From assembly GCA_964406095.1 (NCBI GenBank), contig CAYOQJ010000120.1, positions 11,644-75,643 of the forward strand: a stretch of 64,000 nt of DNA, in the 5' to 3' direction. The translations under genes were made by a program, and so were the position numbers. This DNA comes from M55B167 sp964406095. Lineage in GTDB: Bacteria > Verrucomicrobiota > Kiritimatiellia > RFP12 > UBA1067. A model generated the notes under the pieces. That model made no database searches. It saw only the letters and a program-made list of their open reading frames with translations, and was not told the origin of the DNA. How positions within the stretch are numbered: the stretch's first letter is position 1; the number at the start of each line of letters is the position of its first letter. Positions 43,145-52,408 of the stretch are shown here, piece by piece.

Positions 43145-45727
43145 ATGATGTTGCGAAGAATTATTTTTGGATTGCTGTTCTGTTGCGTTTTGATCGATCA
43201 GGTCGGCTTGGGTGCAGTAGGGCAACTGTCACTTAACGACAACTGGAAAGTCAAGCAGGTCAGAGGACGCAATTGGTATCCGGCTCAGGTGCCGGGGGTG
43301 GTGCAGAGCGACCTGATGCGCAATGATATTATTTCCGATCCTTTTGTTGGCATGAACGAACGTGCTGTGCAATGGGTGGATAAAGAGGATTGGGTGTACG
43401 AGACCACCTTTGAGTTGGGCACCGATTTACTTGAACACGATAATCTGCGATTGGTTTTCGAGGGACTGGACACCTATGCCGATGTCTACCTGAATGAAGT
43501 GAAGGTGATTGAGGCCGATAATATGTTTCGGTGCTGGCGTGCCGGCTGCAAGGAACTCCTGTTGCCGGGTGAAAATACGCTACGGGTCTGTTTTCATTCT
43601 CCGATCAAACGCGATCTGCCCAAATTTCTAGCACTTGATTATGAGTACCCTGCGTTGAACGATCAATCGGAAAACGGGGGGATTCTGAACTATAAAGTCA
43701 GCGTTTTCGCTCGCAAAGCAGGTTATAACTATGGTTGGGACTGGGGGCCGCGGCTGGTTACAATGGGCATCTGGCGTCCGGTTTATCTTGAGTACTGGAA
43801 TACGATGCGTCTCGAGGATGTCCATATCTCAACCTCCGAGGTTTCCAAGCGTTCCGCACGTATCGATGTAGAAATTGAATTAGATTCACTGCGCTCCTGC
43901 TCGGGCCGGTTTCAGATCAGTAATGCGACCAGCGGTCTGATCTATGCCGAACGCCCGGTTACAATCATCCGGGGTTCCAATCGTTTTAATCAAGCTTTTA
44001 TATTGAAGAATCCCCGCCTTTGGTGGAGTAACGGATTGGGAAGTCCGACGCTCTATGATTTCAAGGTGACCGTTGTTGCTGACGGGAGGGTTTATGACAG
44101 CCGGACAGTTCCCGTCGGCATCCGTTCAATCCGCCTGGTGACCGAGCGTGATATGAATGGCAGGGGCTCAAGCTTCTATTTTGAGCTCAATGGTGAACCG
44201 GTGTTTATGAAAGGGGCCAACTATATTCCCAACGACAGCTTTATGCCTCGTGTTTCCAAAGAGCGCTATCGTAATGTAATTGCGCGTGCGGTAGATGCCA
44301 ATATGAATATGCTGCGCGTCTGGGGTGGCGGCATCTACGAGGATGATTATTTTTATGAGTTGTGTGACCGCAACGGCATTCTGATCTGGCAGGATTTTAT
44401 GTTTGCCTGTAGCCTCTACCCTTGCGACGATCAGATGGCTGCGAATATCCGTGCCGAAGCGGTTGATAATGTGAAAAGGCTGCGCAATCATGCCTGCATC
44501 GCCCTGTGGTGCGGCAATAACGAGATGAACGAGGGCTGGCACTGCTGGGGTTGGAAACAGCGCTTTACCAAGCTGGGTCTGGCAGATAAGGTGCTGGGGG
44601 AATATAATCGTGTTTTTCTGGATATTCTGCCCTCCGTGGTCAAGACATATGATCCCGAAACAGACTACCGCTCGAGTTCGCCTTACAGCGACCTGTATCC
44701 CTCTGAACGTAATGACCTCTCCGGAGATCGTCACAACTGGGATGTCTGGCATGGACAGGCCCCCTTTACCGTTTATGAGCAGGCCGTTCCGCGTTTCATG
44801 AGCGAATACGGATTTCAGTCATTTCCGCAACTCTCTACCGTCAAACGCTATAATCCGGATGAGAAACATTGGGATATTGAATCGGATGTTATGCTGGCTC
44901 ATCAGCGTCATCCACGCGGCAATGAACTCATCCGCATCTACATGGAACGCAACTACCGGGAACCGAAAGATTTTGAAAGCTTTCTTTATATGAGTCAGTT
45001 GCTGCAGGCCGATGGAATGCGGCTTGCTATCGAAGCACATCGCCGCAATATGCCCTACTGTATGGGAACGCTCTACTGGCAGCACAACGACTGCTGGCCG
45101 GTGGCATCCTGGTCTACCTCGGATTATTACGGCAACTGGAAGGCCGCGCATTACAGAGTGCGTGCTGGCTTTGAAGATGTAATCGTTTCACTGACCCGCG
45201 CTGACGATCGGCTGCAGCTATATCTGGTTTCGGATCTGCGTCAGCCTCTTTCCGGTATGATAAATTTACGGATGCTTGATCTCTCCGGTAATCTTTTGCG
45301 CGAACGCTCCGAAAAAGTCGGCCTCGGAGCCAACACCGCCAACAGAGTTCTGGATATCGATTACTATGATTTTATGGCATCAAACGCACCGGAAAAGGTG
45401 GTGCTTCATACTACCTTTGAGTCCGGAGAGATCAGGGTACAAAGTTTAAATTTTCTCACGCCGCTCAGGCAGGTCGATCTGCCCTTGGCATCGTTGCAAA
45501 CCGATATATCGGCATTCAAGGGTGGTTTTTCAATCTGTGTGTCGAGCGATCTGTTCGCCCGCGGGGTCTATCTCTCCGTTGACCACGAAAAGCCGCTGTT
45601 TTTCAGCGATAATTACTTTGACCTTCTACCGAGAGAGAAGAAAATTGTAGTTGTGCGTACATCGATGAGCGAGTATGAATTCCGTAGTCGGCTGCGGGTT
45701 ATTTCAATGTGCGACGCTGTTGATTAA
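43145..45727 (+). CDS. Exported beta-mannosidase (GH2)
   Basis: 860 aa from ATG 43145 (AGGAT about 8 nt upstream). Signal peptide up to LGA (about 24). Domains in order: N-terminal GH2 sandwich (LNDNWKVKQVRGRNWYPAQVPGVVQSDLM, DVYLNEVKV), immunoglobulin-like segment, then the TIM barrel with NMLRVWGGGIYEDDYFYELCD, acid/base Glu in LWCGNNEMNEGW (about 460) and nucleophile Glu in FMSEYGFQSFP (about 554). C-terminal beta domains follow. It removes terminal beta-mannose from mannan fragments or N-glycan cores, probably in the periplasm. Family call is strong; precise substrate is inferred. Confidence 0.93.
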   Translation: MMLRRIIFGLLFCCVLIDQVGLGAVGQLSLNDNWKVKQVRGRNWYPAQVPGVVQSDLMRNDIISDPFVGMNERAVQWVDKEDWVYETTFELGTDLLEHDNLRLVFEGLDTYADVYLNEVKVIEADNMFRCWRAGCKELLLPGENTLRVCFHSPIKRDLPKFLALDYEYPALNDQSENGGILNYKVSVFARKAGYNYGWDWGPRLVTMGIWRPVYLEYWNTMRLEDVHISTSEVSKRSARIDVEIELDSLRSCSGRFQISNATSGLIYAERPVTIIRGSNRFNQAFILKNPRLWWSNGLGSPTLYDFKVTVVADGRVYDSRTVPVGIRSIRLVTERDMNGRGSSFYFELNGEPVFMKGANYIPNDSFMPRVSKERYRNVIARAVDANMNMLRVWGGGIYEDDYFYELCDRNGILIWQDFMFACSLYPCDDQMAANIRAEAVDNVKRLRNHACIALWCGNNEMNEGWHCWGWKQRFTKLGLADKVLGEYNRVFLDILPSVVKTYDPETDYRSSSPYSDLYPSERNDLSGDRHNWDVWHGQAPFTVYEQAVPRFMSEYGFQSFPQLSTVKRYNPDEKHWDIESDVMLAHQRHPRGNELIRIYMERNYREPKDFESFLYMSQLLQADGMRLAIEAHRRNMPYCMGTLYWQHNDCWPVASWSTSDYYGNWKAAHYRVRAGFEDVIVSLTRADDRLQLYLVSDLRQPLSGMINLRMLDLSGNLLRERSEKVGLGANTANRVLDIDYYDFMASNAPEKVVLHTTFESGEIRVQSLNFLTPLRQVDLPLASLQTDISAFKGGFSICVSSDLFARGVYLSVDHEKPLFFSDNYFDLLPREKKIVVVRTSMSEYEFRSRLRVISMCDAVD

Positions 45728-45818
45728 CCCGGCTTTCTATGCTGATTCTTAGCCCAAAAACCGGCCAGAATTGTTTGCGCTGCAAAAAACTCGGTTAAAA
45801 TTGGAGATAGAGTGTAGG

Positions 45819-47549
45819 ATGTATGTGCCTTGCAAAGATGAGGTAGTTCTGCGGGGTGGTGACGGATGCTGGCTGAGTTTCAGAAATCCGCTAAGCGTTT
45901 TGCGTGCGGATAGGCATGACCAAGTCATACCAGTGCTGAATGAAGCTGCCAGTTGCGGAAAATGGGCCGTCGGGTTTGTTAGTTACGAAGCGGCCCACGC
46001 ATTCGATCATGCATTTCCCGCGAGGAAAATTAATTTACCGCTGGTTTGGTTCGGTGTGTACGATAAGCCATTGAAAATTGATCTGCCCGCAGTGCCGGAA
46101 CCCGGCCCGTTGAAATGGCGGTGTGACCAGACACAACGGGAATATTCGGAAAAAGTCGCAAGAATTAAACATTATATTGCCGAGGGTGACACTTATCAGG
46201 TGAACTACACACTCAGAGTTAAGAGCTCCCTCAATGATCCCTGGCAGTTTTTTGTCAGCCGTTTGTCTAATTCGCGATTCAGTGCTTATATCAGAACTGC
46301 GGATCAAATTGTCTGCAGTTCGTCGCCCGAGCTTTTTTTTGAACTGAACAACAAGCTTGTTATCTGCCAGCCGATGAAGGGAACGGCGCGCGGCAGAGAA
46401 GACCTGCTAAATTCCGCGAAAGATCGTGCTGAAAATGTCATGATAGTGGATATGATCCGTAACGATCTCGGACGAATCTGTTCCCCGGGCTCGATTGTCG
46501 CCAATCCTCTTTTTGCGGTGGAGAGGTGGGGTGATATTCATCAGATGACCTCCACGGTCAGTGGCCTGACATCTGCCACCCTGACAGAAATTTTCGCAGC
46601 TCTTTTCCCTTGTGCTTCGATAACCGGTGCGCCTAAGTGCGCGAGCATGAAGATTATTGATGAACTGGAATCTTCCGCCCGGGGTGTCTATTGCGGTGCT
46701 GTCGGGTATATCGCACCTGGGCGTCAGGCTTGTTTCAGTGTCGCTATCCGCACTGTGCAGATCGAACAATCCGATGGCGTTGCCACTTACGGCGCGGGGG
46801 GAGGAATTGTCTGGGCTTCACAACCCGTGGCGGAGTGGTGCGAGTGCACACTCAAAACTGAAGTGCTGCATGCGGATACTGGCGGCATTGTTGATCCGGC
46901 AGTATGCGAAGTCAGCGCGACAAACAGAGAGTACACTGAACATCGACTTGACTTTTGTCTGTTTGAAACCATGCTTTACGATAATGGAATCATGTATGTA
47001 TGTGATCACATTGATCGGCTCTCCCGTTCCGCTTTGGAACTGGGGTTTAAATTAAATGTCGCAGAGTTGATTGATATACTTAATATTGTTTCCAGCGAAC
47101 GGCTGCGATTAAGGTTGTCTTTGGCCTCGGACGGGCGAATCACAGTTGAATCCGAGCTGTTTCCGAAAGAGGACGAAAAGCTGCGCAAGGTCTGTTTTGC
47201 CGCTGAACCCGTTGATCCGCAGAACAGAATGCTTTATCATAAGACATCAAAGCGCGAAATATACAATAAAGCAAAAACTGGTTTGGCCGATGTGGACGAT
47301 GTTATCCTTTGGAATAAAAGGGGTGAGGTTACCGAAAGCACGGTTGCGAATGTGGTTGCAAGCATAGATGGAGAAATGATTACTCCTCCTTTACGATGCG
47401 GCTTGTTGCCGGGCACTATGCGTGCTTCTCTATTACGGGAAGGTGTGATTAAGGAAAGGGTCATCCGATGTGATGAGCTGAATAAGGCAAGGAATCTATA
47501 TCTGATTAATTCTTTGCGAGGCTGGATGAATGCCGAACTTAAAAACTGA
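45819..47549 (+). CDS. PabB-PabC fusion (4-amino-4-deoxychorismate synthase/lyase)
   Basis: 576 aa from ATG 45819 (TGGAGAT upstream); the TTG at 45771 gives a less likely extension. Residues about 1-350 are the chorismate-binding domain of PabB: GDTYQVNYTLRVKSS, CSSSPELFFEL, QPMKGTARGRED, NVMIVDMIRNDLGR, and the catalytic ITGAPKCASM loop. Residues about 375-576 are a PLP-dependent fold-type IV lyase (PabC-like): FETMLYDNGIMYVCDHIDRL, LYHKTSKREIYN, EVTESTVANVV, LLPGTMR. It makes p-aminobenzoate for folate; the glutaminase PabA must be encoded elsewhere. It sits oddly between carbohydrate genes, 90 nt after the mannosidase. Confidence 0.93.
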   Translation: MYVPCKDEVVLRGGDGCWLSFRNPLSVLRADRHDQVIPVLNEAASCGKWAVGFVSYEAAHAFDHAFPARKINLPLVWFGVYDKPLKIDLPAVPEPGPLKWRCDQTQREYSEKVARIKHYIAEGDTYQVNYTLRVKSSLNDPWQFFVSRLSNSRFSAYIRTADQIVCSSSPELFFELNNKLVICQPMKGTARGREDLLNSAKDRAENVMIVDMIRNDLGRICSPGSIVANPLFAVERWGDIHQMTSTVSGLTSATLTEIFAALFPCASITGAPKCASMKIIDELESSARGVYCGAVGYIAPGRQACFSVAIRTVQIEQSDGVATYGAGGGIVWASQPVAEWCECTLKTEVLHADTGGIVDPAVCEVSATNREYTEHRLDFCLFETMLYDNGIMYVCDHIDRLSRSALELGFKLNVAELIDILNIVSSERLRLRLSLASDGRITVESELFPKEDEKLRKVCFAAEPVDPQNRMLYHKTSKREIYNKAKTGLADVDDVILWNKRGEVTESTVANVVASIDGEMITPPLRCGLLPGTMRASLLREGVIKERVIRCDELNKARNLYLINSLRGWMNAELKN

Positions 47550-47594
47550 TTTCTGCATATCTGCGGGCTGTATCAACAAATAAGGAAAAAAAAT

Positions 47595-49445
47595 ATGCCA
47601 GCAAATCTAAAGACAATCTGCTCTGTGATTTCATTTGCTGCGCTCATCACGCTGATTTCGTTTGGAGCGGAGATGCGTGGCGAGGGGGGGGATGTCGATG
47701 CCTTGATGAAGGCGCTGGCTGCCGCACATGTGGCACGGAACCCGACTTTTGCCGTTCCTCCGGCTGTCTACCACTTCGGACGCCGCTCTTTCACTCTGGA
47801 TGAGTTTCATAACATGGAGATCGATGCGCAGGGTTCGACCTTTATCTTTGCATTGCGCGGTGGCGGAGTCCGCCTACGACGCTGCCGTAATCTGACACTC
47901 AAAAATATCTATCTGGATATGGAGAAGCCGCCGTTTATCCAGGGCACCATTCGATCGGTTGACCGGCGTAATAGAACCATCGACTTCGCGGTTGATGATG
48001 GCTTTCCCTCTCTGGCAGAGGCGGTCTTTCCCACTAAACGGGCACGCCATGTGATTATGGATGCCGACGGTGTGCATGAAATGCCGCTGCCTGATGCGAT
48101 CTGTGCCCCGCCGACCGAACTGAAATCCGGTTTGTTGCGGGCACGGGTAAACCGGCTTTTTGGTAAAGAGGGGTGCAACTTCGGCCCGGGCAACAAAATC
48201 GTGATCAATATGCGCGGTGCCGGTGGGGGGATATCGGTTTATGAATCATCGGCAGTCACCCTCGAGGATGTGACTGTTTATGCAGCCGGTAGTTTCGCCT
48301 TTCATGAAAAGGGCAGAGCGGAGGGTGGCAATCTCTACCGACGCTGCAAGCTTGTGCCGCGCCCTGGTTCCGGCAGCATCTGGGCCGGTGCTGCCGATGC
48401 TTTCCATTCTATGAGTCAGAAGCGCGGTCCCCGCCTGGTGGACTGTGAGTTTTCCCGGGCATTCGATGACCTGATCAATATTCATGGGTTCATCAATCTG
48501 GTCATGGAAAAGCAATCCGATGATACGCTACTGCTGGCCGGCCCCTTTGGTCAGGATTTTGATCCCGGCGACACACTCAGGTTTTATCACTATCCCGACG
48601 CGGTGCCCTGCGGCGAAGCTGAGGTGGTCTCCGTCACAGCTCTCGAAAAACCGAGCGTTAAAGAGGTTGAACAACGCGCTGCCGCTTATTTTGCCGATCT
48701 TGTGAGTACGCATAATCCAGTCAGAAGTTTTCACGGTGCGCTTGTGCTGGTTAAACTTGATCGTCCGGTGGCAGTCAAAGCCTTCGATCTGGCGGTAGCT
48801 TCAACCTATGCCTGTCGCGGTGCCGTAATTGAAAACTGCCATCTACATCATGGCCACGTACGCGGCATCCTGATCAAAAGTCCCGAGGCTACCCTTCGCA
48901 ACTGCACGATCGAGCATATCCACCGTTACGGAATCGTGCTCTTTGCCGAGCAGTATTGGATGGAAGGACCCTTTCCGCGCGGCATTGAAATTCTGAACAA
49001 CACGTTGGTGAACTGCGGCTTCTCTTCGTTGAGTGAGAGTGCCTCACTGGCCGCCTTTAGCGCCTTCGGAGTGCCGCGCCACTCTCTTGCCCATGCCTAC
49101 AATATCCGCGATATCACGATCTCCGGCAATACCGTCAGAGATGCACCCGGTATCGCCGTCAAGCTGGCCAATGTCGATGGTGCTCGCATTGAGAATAATA
49201 CCTTCATAAATCCGCTGTGTAAAATGCGCCAGGGGCAGAGTTTTGATTTAACCGCTGATATTCCGGCGGATGTCCTCAATGATGTGATGCGTACGCCCTA
49301 TTACGGCATAGTCACACTAAGTAGCCGCAATGTGCAGTGTAATGGCAACCGTGCCGAAAACACACCACCCTTCTGGCGTGATATGGTCGGAGTAGGCACC
49401 TGGTCTGAAAAGATTGAGGTTGAAATTCCCGCAGAAAAACAATAA
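47595..49445 (+). CDS. Exported right-handed beta-helix protein, GH110-like
   Basis: 616 aa with a signal peptide (about residues 1-25). The body is a parallel beta-helix: NMEIDAQGSTFIF, GVRLRRCRNLTLKNIYLD, TLEDVTVYAAGSFAF, and later GVRGIL-type HVRGILIKSPEATLRNCTI, IEILNNTLVNCG, ITISGNTVRDAPG. The paired acidic FDDLINIHG and the HVRGILI block resemble GH110 alpha-1,3-galactosidases, whose catalytic acids lie in such turns. The activity is thus a reasonable guess, but a plain pectate-lyase-fold enzyme or binding protein is possible. AAGGA lies before the ATG; the sialidase-like gene follows within 10 nt. Confidence 0.78.
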   Translation: MPANLKTICSVISFAALITLISFGAEMRGEGGDVDALMKALAAAHVARNPTFAVPPAVYHFGRRSFTLDEFHNMEIDAQGSTFIFALRGGGVRLRRCRNLTLKNIYLDMEKPPFIQGTIRSVDRRNRTIDFAVDDGFPSLAEAVFPTKRARHVIMDADGVHEMPLPDAICAPPTELKSGLLRARVNRLFGKEGCNFGPGNKIVINMRGAGGGISVYESSAVTLEDVTVYAAGSFAFHEKGRAEGGNLYRRCKLVPRPGSGSIWAGAADAFHSMSQKRGPRLVDCEFSRAFDDLINIHGFINLVMEKQSDDTLLLAGPFGQDFDPGDTLRFYHYPDAVPCGEAEVVSVTALEKPSVKEVEQRAAAYFADLVSTHNPVRSFHGALVLVKLDRPVAVKAFDLAVASTYACRGAVIENCHLHHGHVRGILIKSPEATLRNCTIEHIHRYGIVLFAEQYWMEGPFPRGIEILNNTLVNCGFSSLSESASLAAFSAFGVPRHSLAHAYNIRDITISGNTVRDAPGIAVKLANVDGARIENNTFINPLCKMRQGQSFDLTADIPADVLNDVMRTPYYGIVTLSSRNVQCNGNRAENTPPFWRDMVGVGTWSEKIEVEIPAEKQ

Positions 49446-49454
49446 AATCTGACC

Positions 49455-52367
49455 ATGAGAAATTCAGAGATATACTGTCGCATGGTGGCGAAACAAATTT
49501 GCTTTACCGCGTTCTGTGCGTTGACCGCGCAGGTCTGTGGGGCGGTGGATACCAGCAGCGCACCTGGAGTGGTGCTTGATCATCAGATGATTGAATATGG
49601 ATGGTTTAAAACTGCGCCGGATGTTTTTATCTCCGACCCGGAGATAAAAATTCTCTCCAACGGTGATTATCTGGCCGCACATGCGCTGGCCGGAGAATCA
49701 TCCGGCTCGAGCACCTCCGGCAAAACTTCGATCTTCCGCTCGACCGACAGCGGTGCGAGTTGGGTGCAGGTGGGCCCGGAGATCACCGATTTGCTGCGTG
49801 CCAGTATGATCGAGCATAACGGTGCGGTCTATCTCATCGGTGTGAACAACGATGCCGCTGGCAACAAGGCGGTAATCGCCCGTTCCACCGATTTTGGGGC
49901 AAATTGGACCAAATCCGCGCTGTTCAGTAAAGGTGGTTCGGCAACGCCGAACAATCCGGTGGTTGCTGACGGACGTATCTGGAATGCGGCCAGCACTGCC
50001 AGCTTCTCTGCCGCCATCGATGCTGCCAATCTGCTACTCGACAGTGCCTGGATTCTCAGGGGTGGCTTTCCGGCAGTTGATGATGCCTGGCCCGGCGACT
50101 TTATCGGTGAAGGGCAGATCGCGCATTCGCCGGATATGGGCACCTTCATTATCCCCAAGGTCAAATACGAACCGCTGACCGCTCTGGCACGCGTTTGCCC
50201 GGTCTCCGGGGTTGTCGCCTTTGACCCTGACCGCGATTTTGTCGCACTGCCCGGTGGTGAAAAGAAGATCGGGGCTGGCTATGACCCGCTCTCCGGGCGG
50301 TTTTACGCCCTGACCCAGCCGATTCTGCCGGTTCACTCCGGTTCTTCAATCGCCACGGATATGATCCGTAACAGTGCCGCCATTCTAAGTTCCAAAAATC
50401 TTTACAACTGGAGGATTGAAAGCTTCTTTCTCTATTCAAACCGTATCGATACCGACGGCTTTTGCTATATGAACTTCGATATCGACGGAGATGATATGGT
50501 GCTGGTTTCACGTACCGCGTGGCCGGTCAGCGGCACCAGCGACAACCCCAGACGCGGACATGACTCCAATCTGTTGACCTTCCATCGACTTGAAAATTTC
50601 CGTACAATCCGTCCCGATTATTATCTCGCCCTCAGCGGCGGCACGGTTCAACGTTTTGAACACACACCGGACCCTCGGGATCATGATCTGCCGCATGGCG
50701 ATTTCGCACTCGGCAGCAGTTTCGACGGTACGCCGCTCTCTTCAGCCGACGCTTTCGGGGCTGATTCTTCCAGCGGCGATGTCTATATTCGCGAGAGCGG
50801 CGGCAGAGTATTGCGCTTCGATGCGCTGGGCAATTACATCGGGAGTGTCGTCAGCTCTCCCGTCGCTCTGCAGACTGAATCTCTGACAATTGCTCCGCCG
50901 CCGCGCGGTGAGTGCGCCTGGTCGTGCGCCAGTTCGGGTGGCTGGATGGATCAGCTCAACTGGTTCTACTGGGGCATACCGGGAACCGATGAGGATATCG
51001 CTGTTTTCGGCAGTGCCGCCACCGGTGCCGCTACGGTCACCCTGCCGTCTATCTCACATGATTGGCAGTTCAACACCGATGGAGATACGGAGAAGTGGAC
51101 CTCCAACAATGTCAATTTATTGGCGGCTTCCGGCGGATTGCTGAGCGGCCAGCCCGCAACAGCCGATCCCTATATCATGCGTGACGGTCAATCGTTCTTC
51201 GGTTCTGATGTGCCAAGCGTTACAGTCCGCCTGCGAGTCAGCACAACCCGAATCTTCAATTTGCAGTTCTACTGGGGTACGGCACAATACACCAGTTATT
51301 CGAAGGACAGGGTTGTGACCGCAACCTACAACGGCAAGGGCGAGTTCAGGGATGTTGTCTTCACTCCGGGCGGACATCAGAATTGGGATGGACAGTTGAT
51401 CAAAAGCATCCGCATCGATCCGGTTAACAGCGGCACCGAAACATTTGAGATCGATTCAATCACGGTTCAACGCCGAACCACACAGCTGAAAGGAGTGCGT
51501 TTCCGTCACAGCCATGCCTACACATTGAACGGTGAGGGCATCCTGGAGCTTAAATCTGTCAGTGGACGCAGCACAGTTGAAGCACTCAGGGGACAGCATC
51601 AGATCGCGGTGCCTGTTGTGCTGGACAATGCCACTGATTTTTATTCGGAATTTGGATCAACCCTGAGTCTTGCAGCCGGTCTGGACCTGGCTGGCAATAC
51701 GCTCTCTGTTACGGGCAGCGGATTGCTGCTGTCGGGCGATCTGACCATGAACAGCGGAGTATTGTCGGTTGAGCTGGGTTCAACGGTAACCCTCAATCCG
51801 GCTGCGATCGAGTACAGCGGTACGCTGGAATGCAGTACACCTTCAGGATTTTCTCCTGCCGCGGGCGACACATTTCAGATTCTTCAGAGTACGGGCGGAG
51901 CCTTTGCCGGCACCTTCAGCACGGTCGCTCTGCCACCACTGCCCGATGGATTGGGCTGGGACAGCGCGGAACTCTACAGCAACGGGAGCGTTTCGATTGT
52001 TCTGCAGGCTCCAACCGCCTGGCTGAGCGCGAACGATCTGCCGACCGACGGTTCCGCTGATTTTATTGATACCGATGGCGACGGCATGGATAATTACTCC
52101 GAGTGGAAGGCCGGTACCGATCCTCGCGACAGCTCTTCCCTCTTTTTGGTCGCTCTGCCGGCTGCGCATTCAGCCGCCGGCTTCAAGGTTCAGTGGAACG
52201 GTTTGAGCGGGCGTTCATACCGGATTGAAAGAAGTACCAACCTAACGGAGTCACCACCTTTTCAGCCGCTGCAGACCGGCATCCCCGGCATCGACGGCAT
52301 ACTGGAATTTACGGATCAGGATATGGAAAACAATCCGGACGCATTCTATCGGATCATAATTGAGTAA
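49455..52367 (+). CDS. Exported sialidase-like beta-propeller protein
   Basis: 970 aa; a signal peptide begins at Met 49482 (MVAKQICFTAFCALTA), so that may be the real start. Residues about 30-390 form a BNR/sialidase-type propeller with two Asp-boxes (RSTDSGASW, RSTDFGANW). A middle region has beta-sandwich features and short autotransporter-like repeats (LAAGLDLAGNTLSVTGSGLLL, LTMNSGVLSVELGS). The C-terminal part has a calcium-type DTDGDGMDNYSEWKAGTDP repeat and the terminal IERSTNLT...YRIIIE segment common on exported Verrucomicrobia proteins, probably a sorting region. Likely acts on, or binds, an external glycan. Confidence 0.8.
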   Translation: MRNSEIYCRMVAKQICFTAFCALTAQVCGAVDTSSAPGVVLDHQMIEYGWFKTAPDVFISDPEIKILSNGDYLAAHALAGESSGSSTSGKTSIFRSTDSGASWVQVGPEITDLLRASMIEHNGAVYLIGVNNDAAGNKAVIARSTDFGANWTKSALFSKGGSATPNNPVVADGRIWNAASTASFSAAIDAANLLLDSAWILRGGFPAVDDAWPGDFIGEGQIAHSPDMGTFIIPKVKYEPLTALARVCPVSGVVAFDPDRDFVALPGGEKKIGAGYDPLSGRFYALTQPILPVHSGSSIATDMIRNSAAILSSKNLYNWRIESFFLYSNRIDTDGFCYMNFDIDGDDMVLVSRTAWPVSGTSDNPRRGHDSNLLTFHRLENFRTIRPDYYLALSGGTVQRFEHTPDPRDHDLPHGDFALGSSFDGTPLSSADAFGADSSSGDVYIRESGGRVLRFDALGNYIGSVVSSPVALQTESLTIAPPPRGECAWSCASSGGWMDQLNWFYWGIPGTDEDIAVFGSAATGAATVTLPSISHDWQFNTDGDTEKWTSNNVNLLAASGGLLSGQPATADPYIMRDGQSFFGSDVPSVTVRLRVSTTRIFNLQFYWGTAQYTSYSKDRVVTATYNGKGEFRDVVFTPGGHQNWDGQLIKSIRIDPVNSGTETFEIDSITVQRRTTQLKGVRFRHSHAYTLNGEGILELKSVSGRSTVEALRGQHQIAVPVVLDNATDFYSEFGSTLSLAAGLDLAGNTLSVTGSGLLLSGDLTMNSGVLSVELGSTVTLNPAAIEYSGTLECSTPSGFSPAAGDTFQILQSTGGAFAGTFSTVALPPLPDGLGWDSAELYSNGSVSIVLQAPTAWLSANDLPTDGSADFIDTDGDGMDNYSEWKAGTDPRDSSSLFLVALPAAHSAAGFKVQWNGLSGRSYRIERSTNLTESPPFQPLQTGIPGIDGILEFTDQDMENNPDAFYRIIIE

Positions 52368-52408
52368 AACACAGGGTCAGTCTTTTTAATAAGAGGTGAC
52401 GTTATGGT

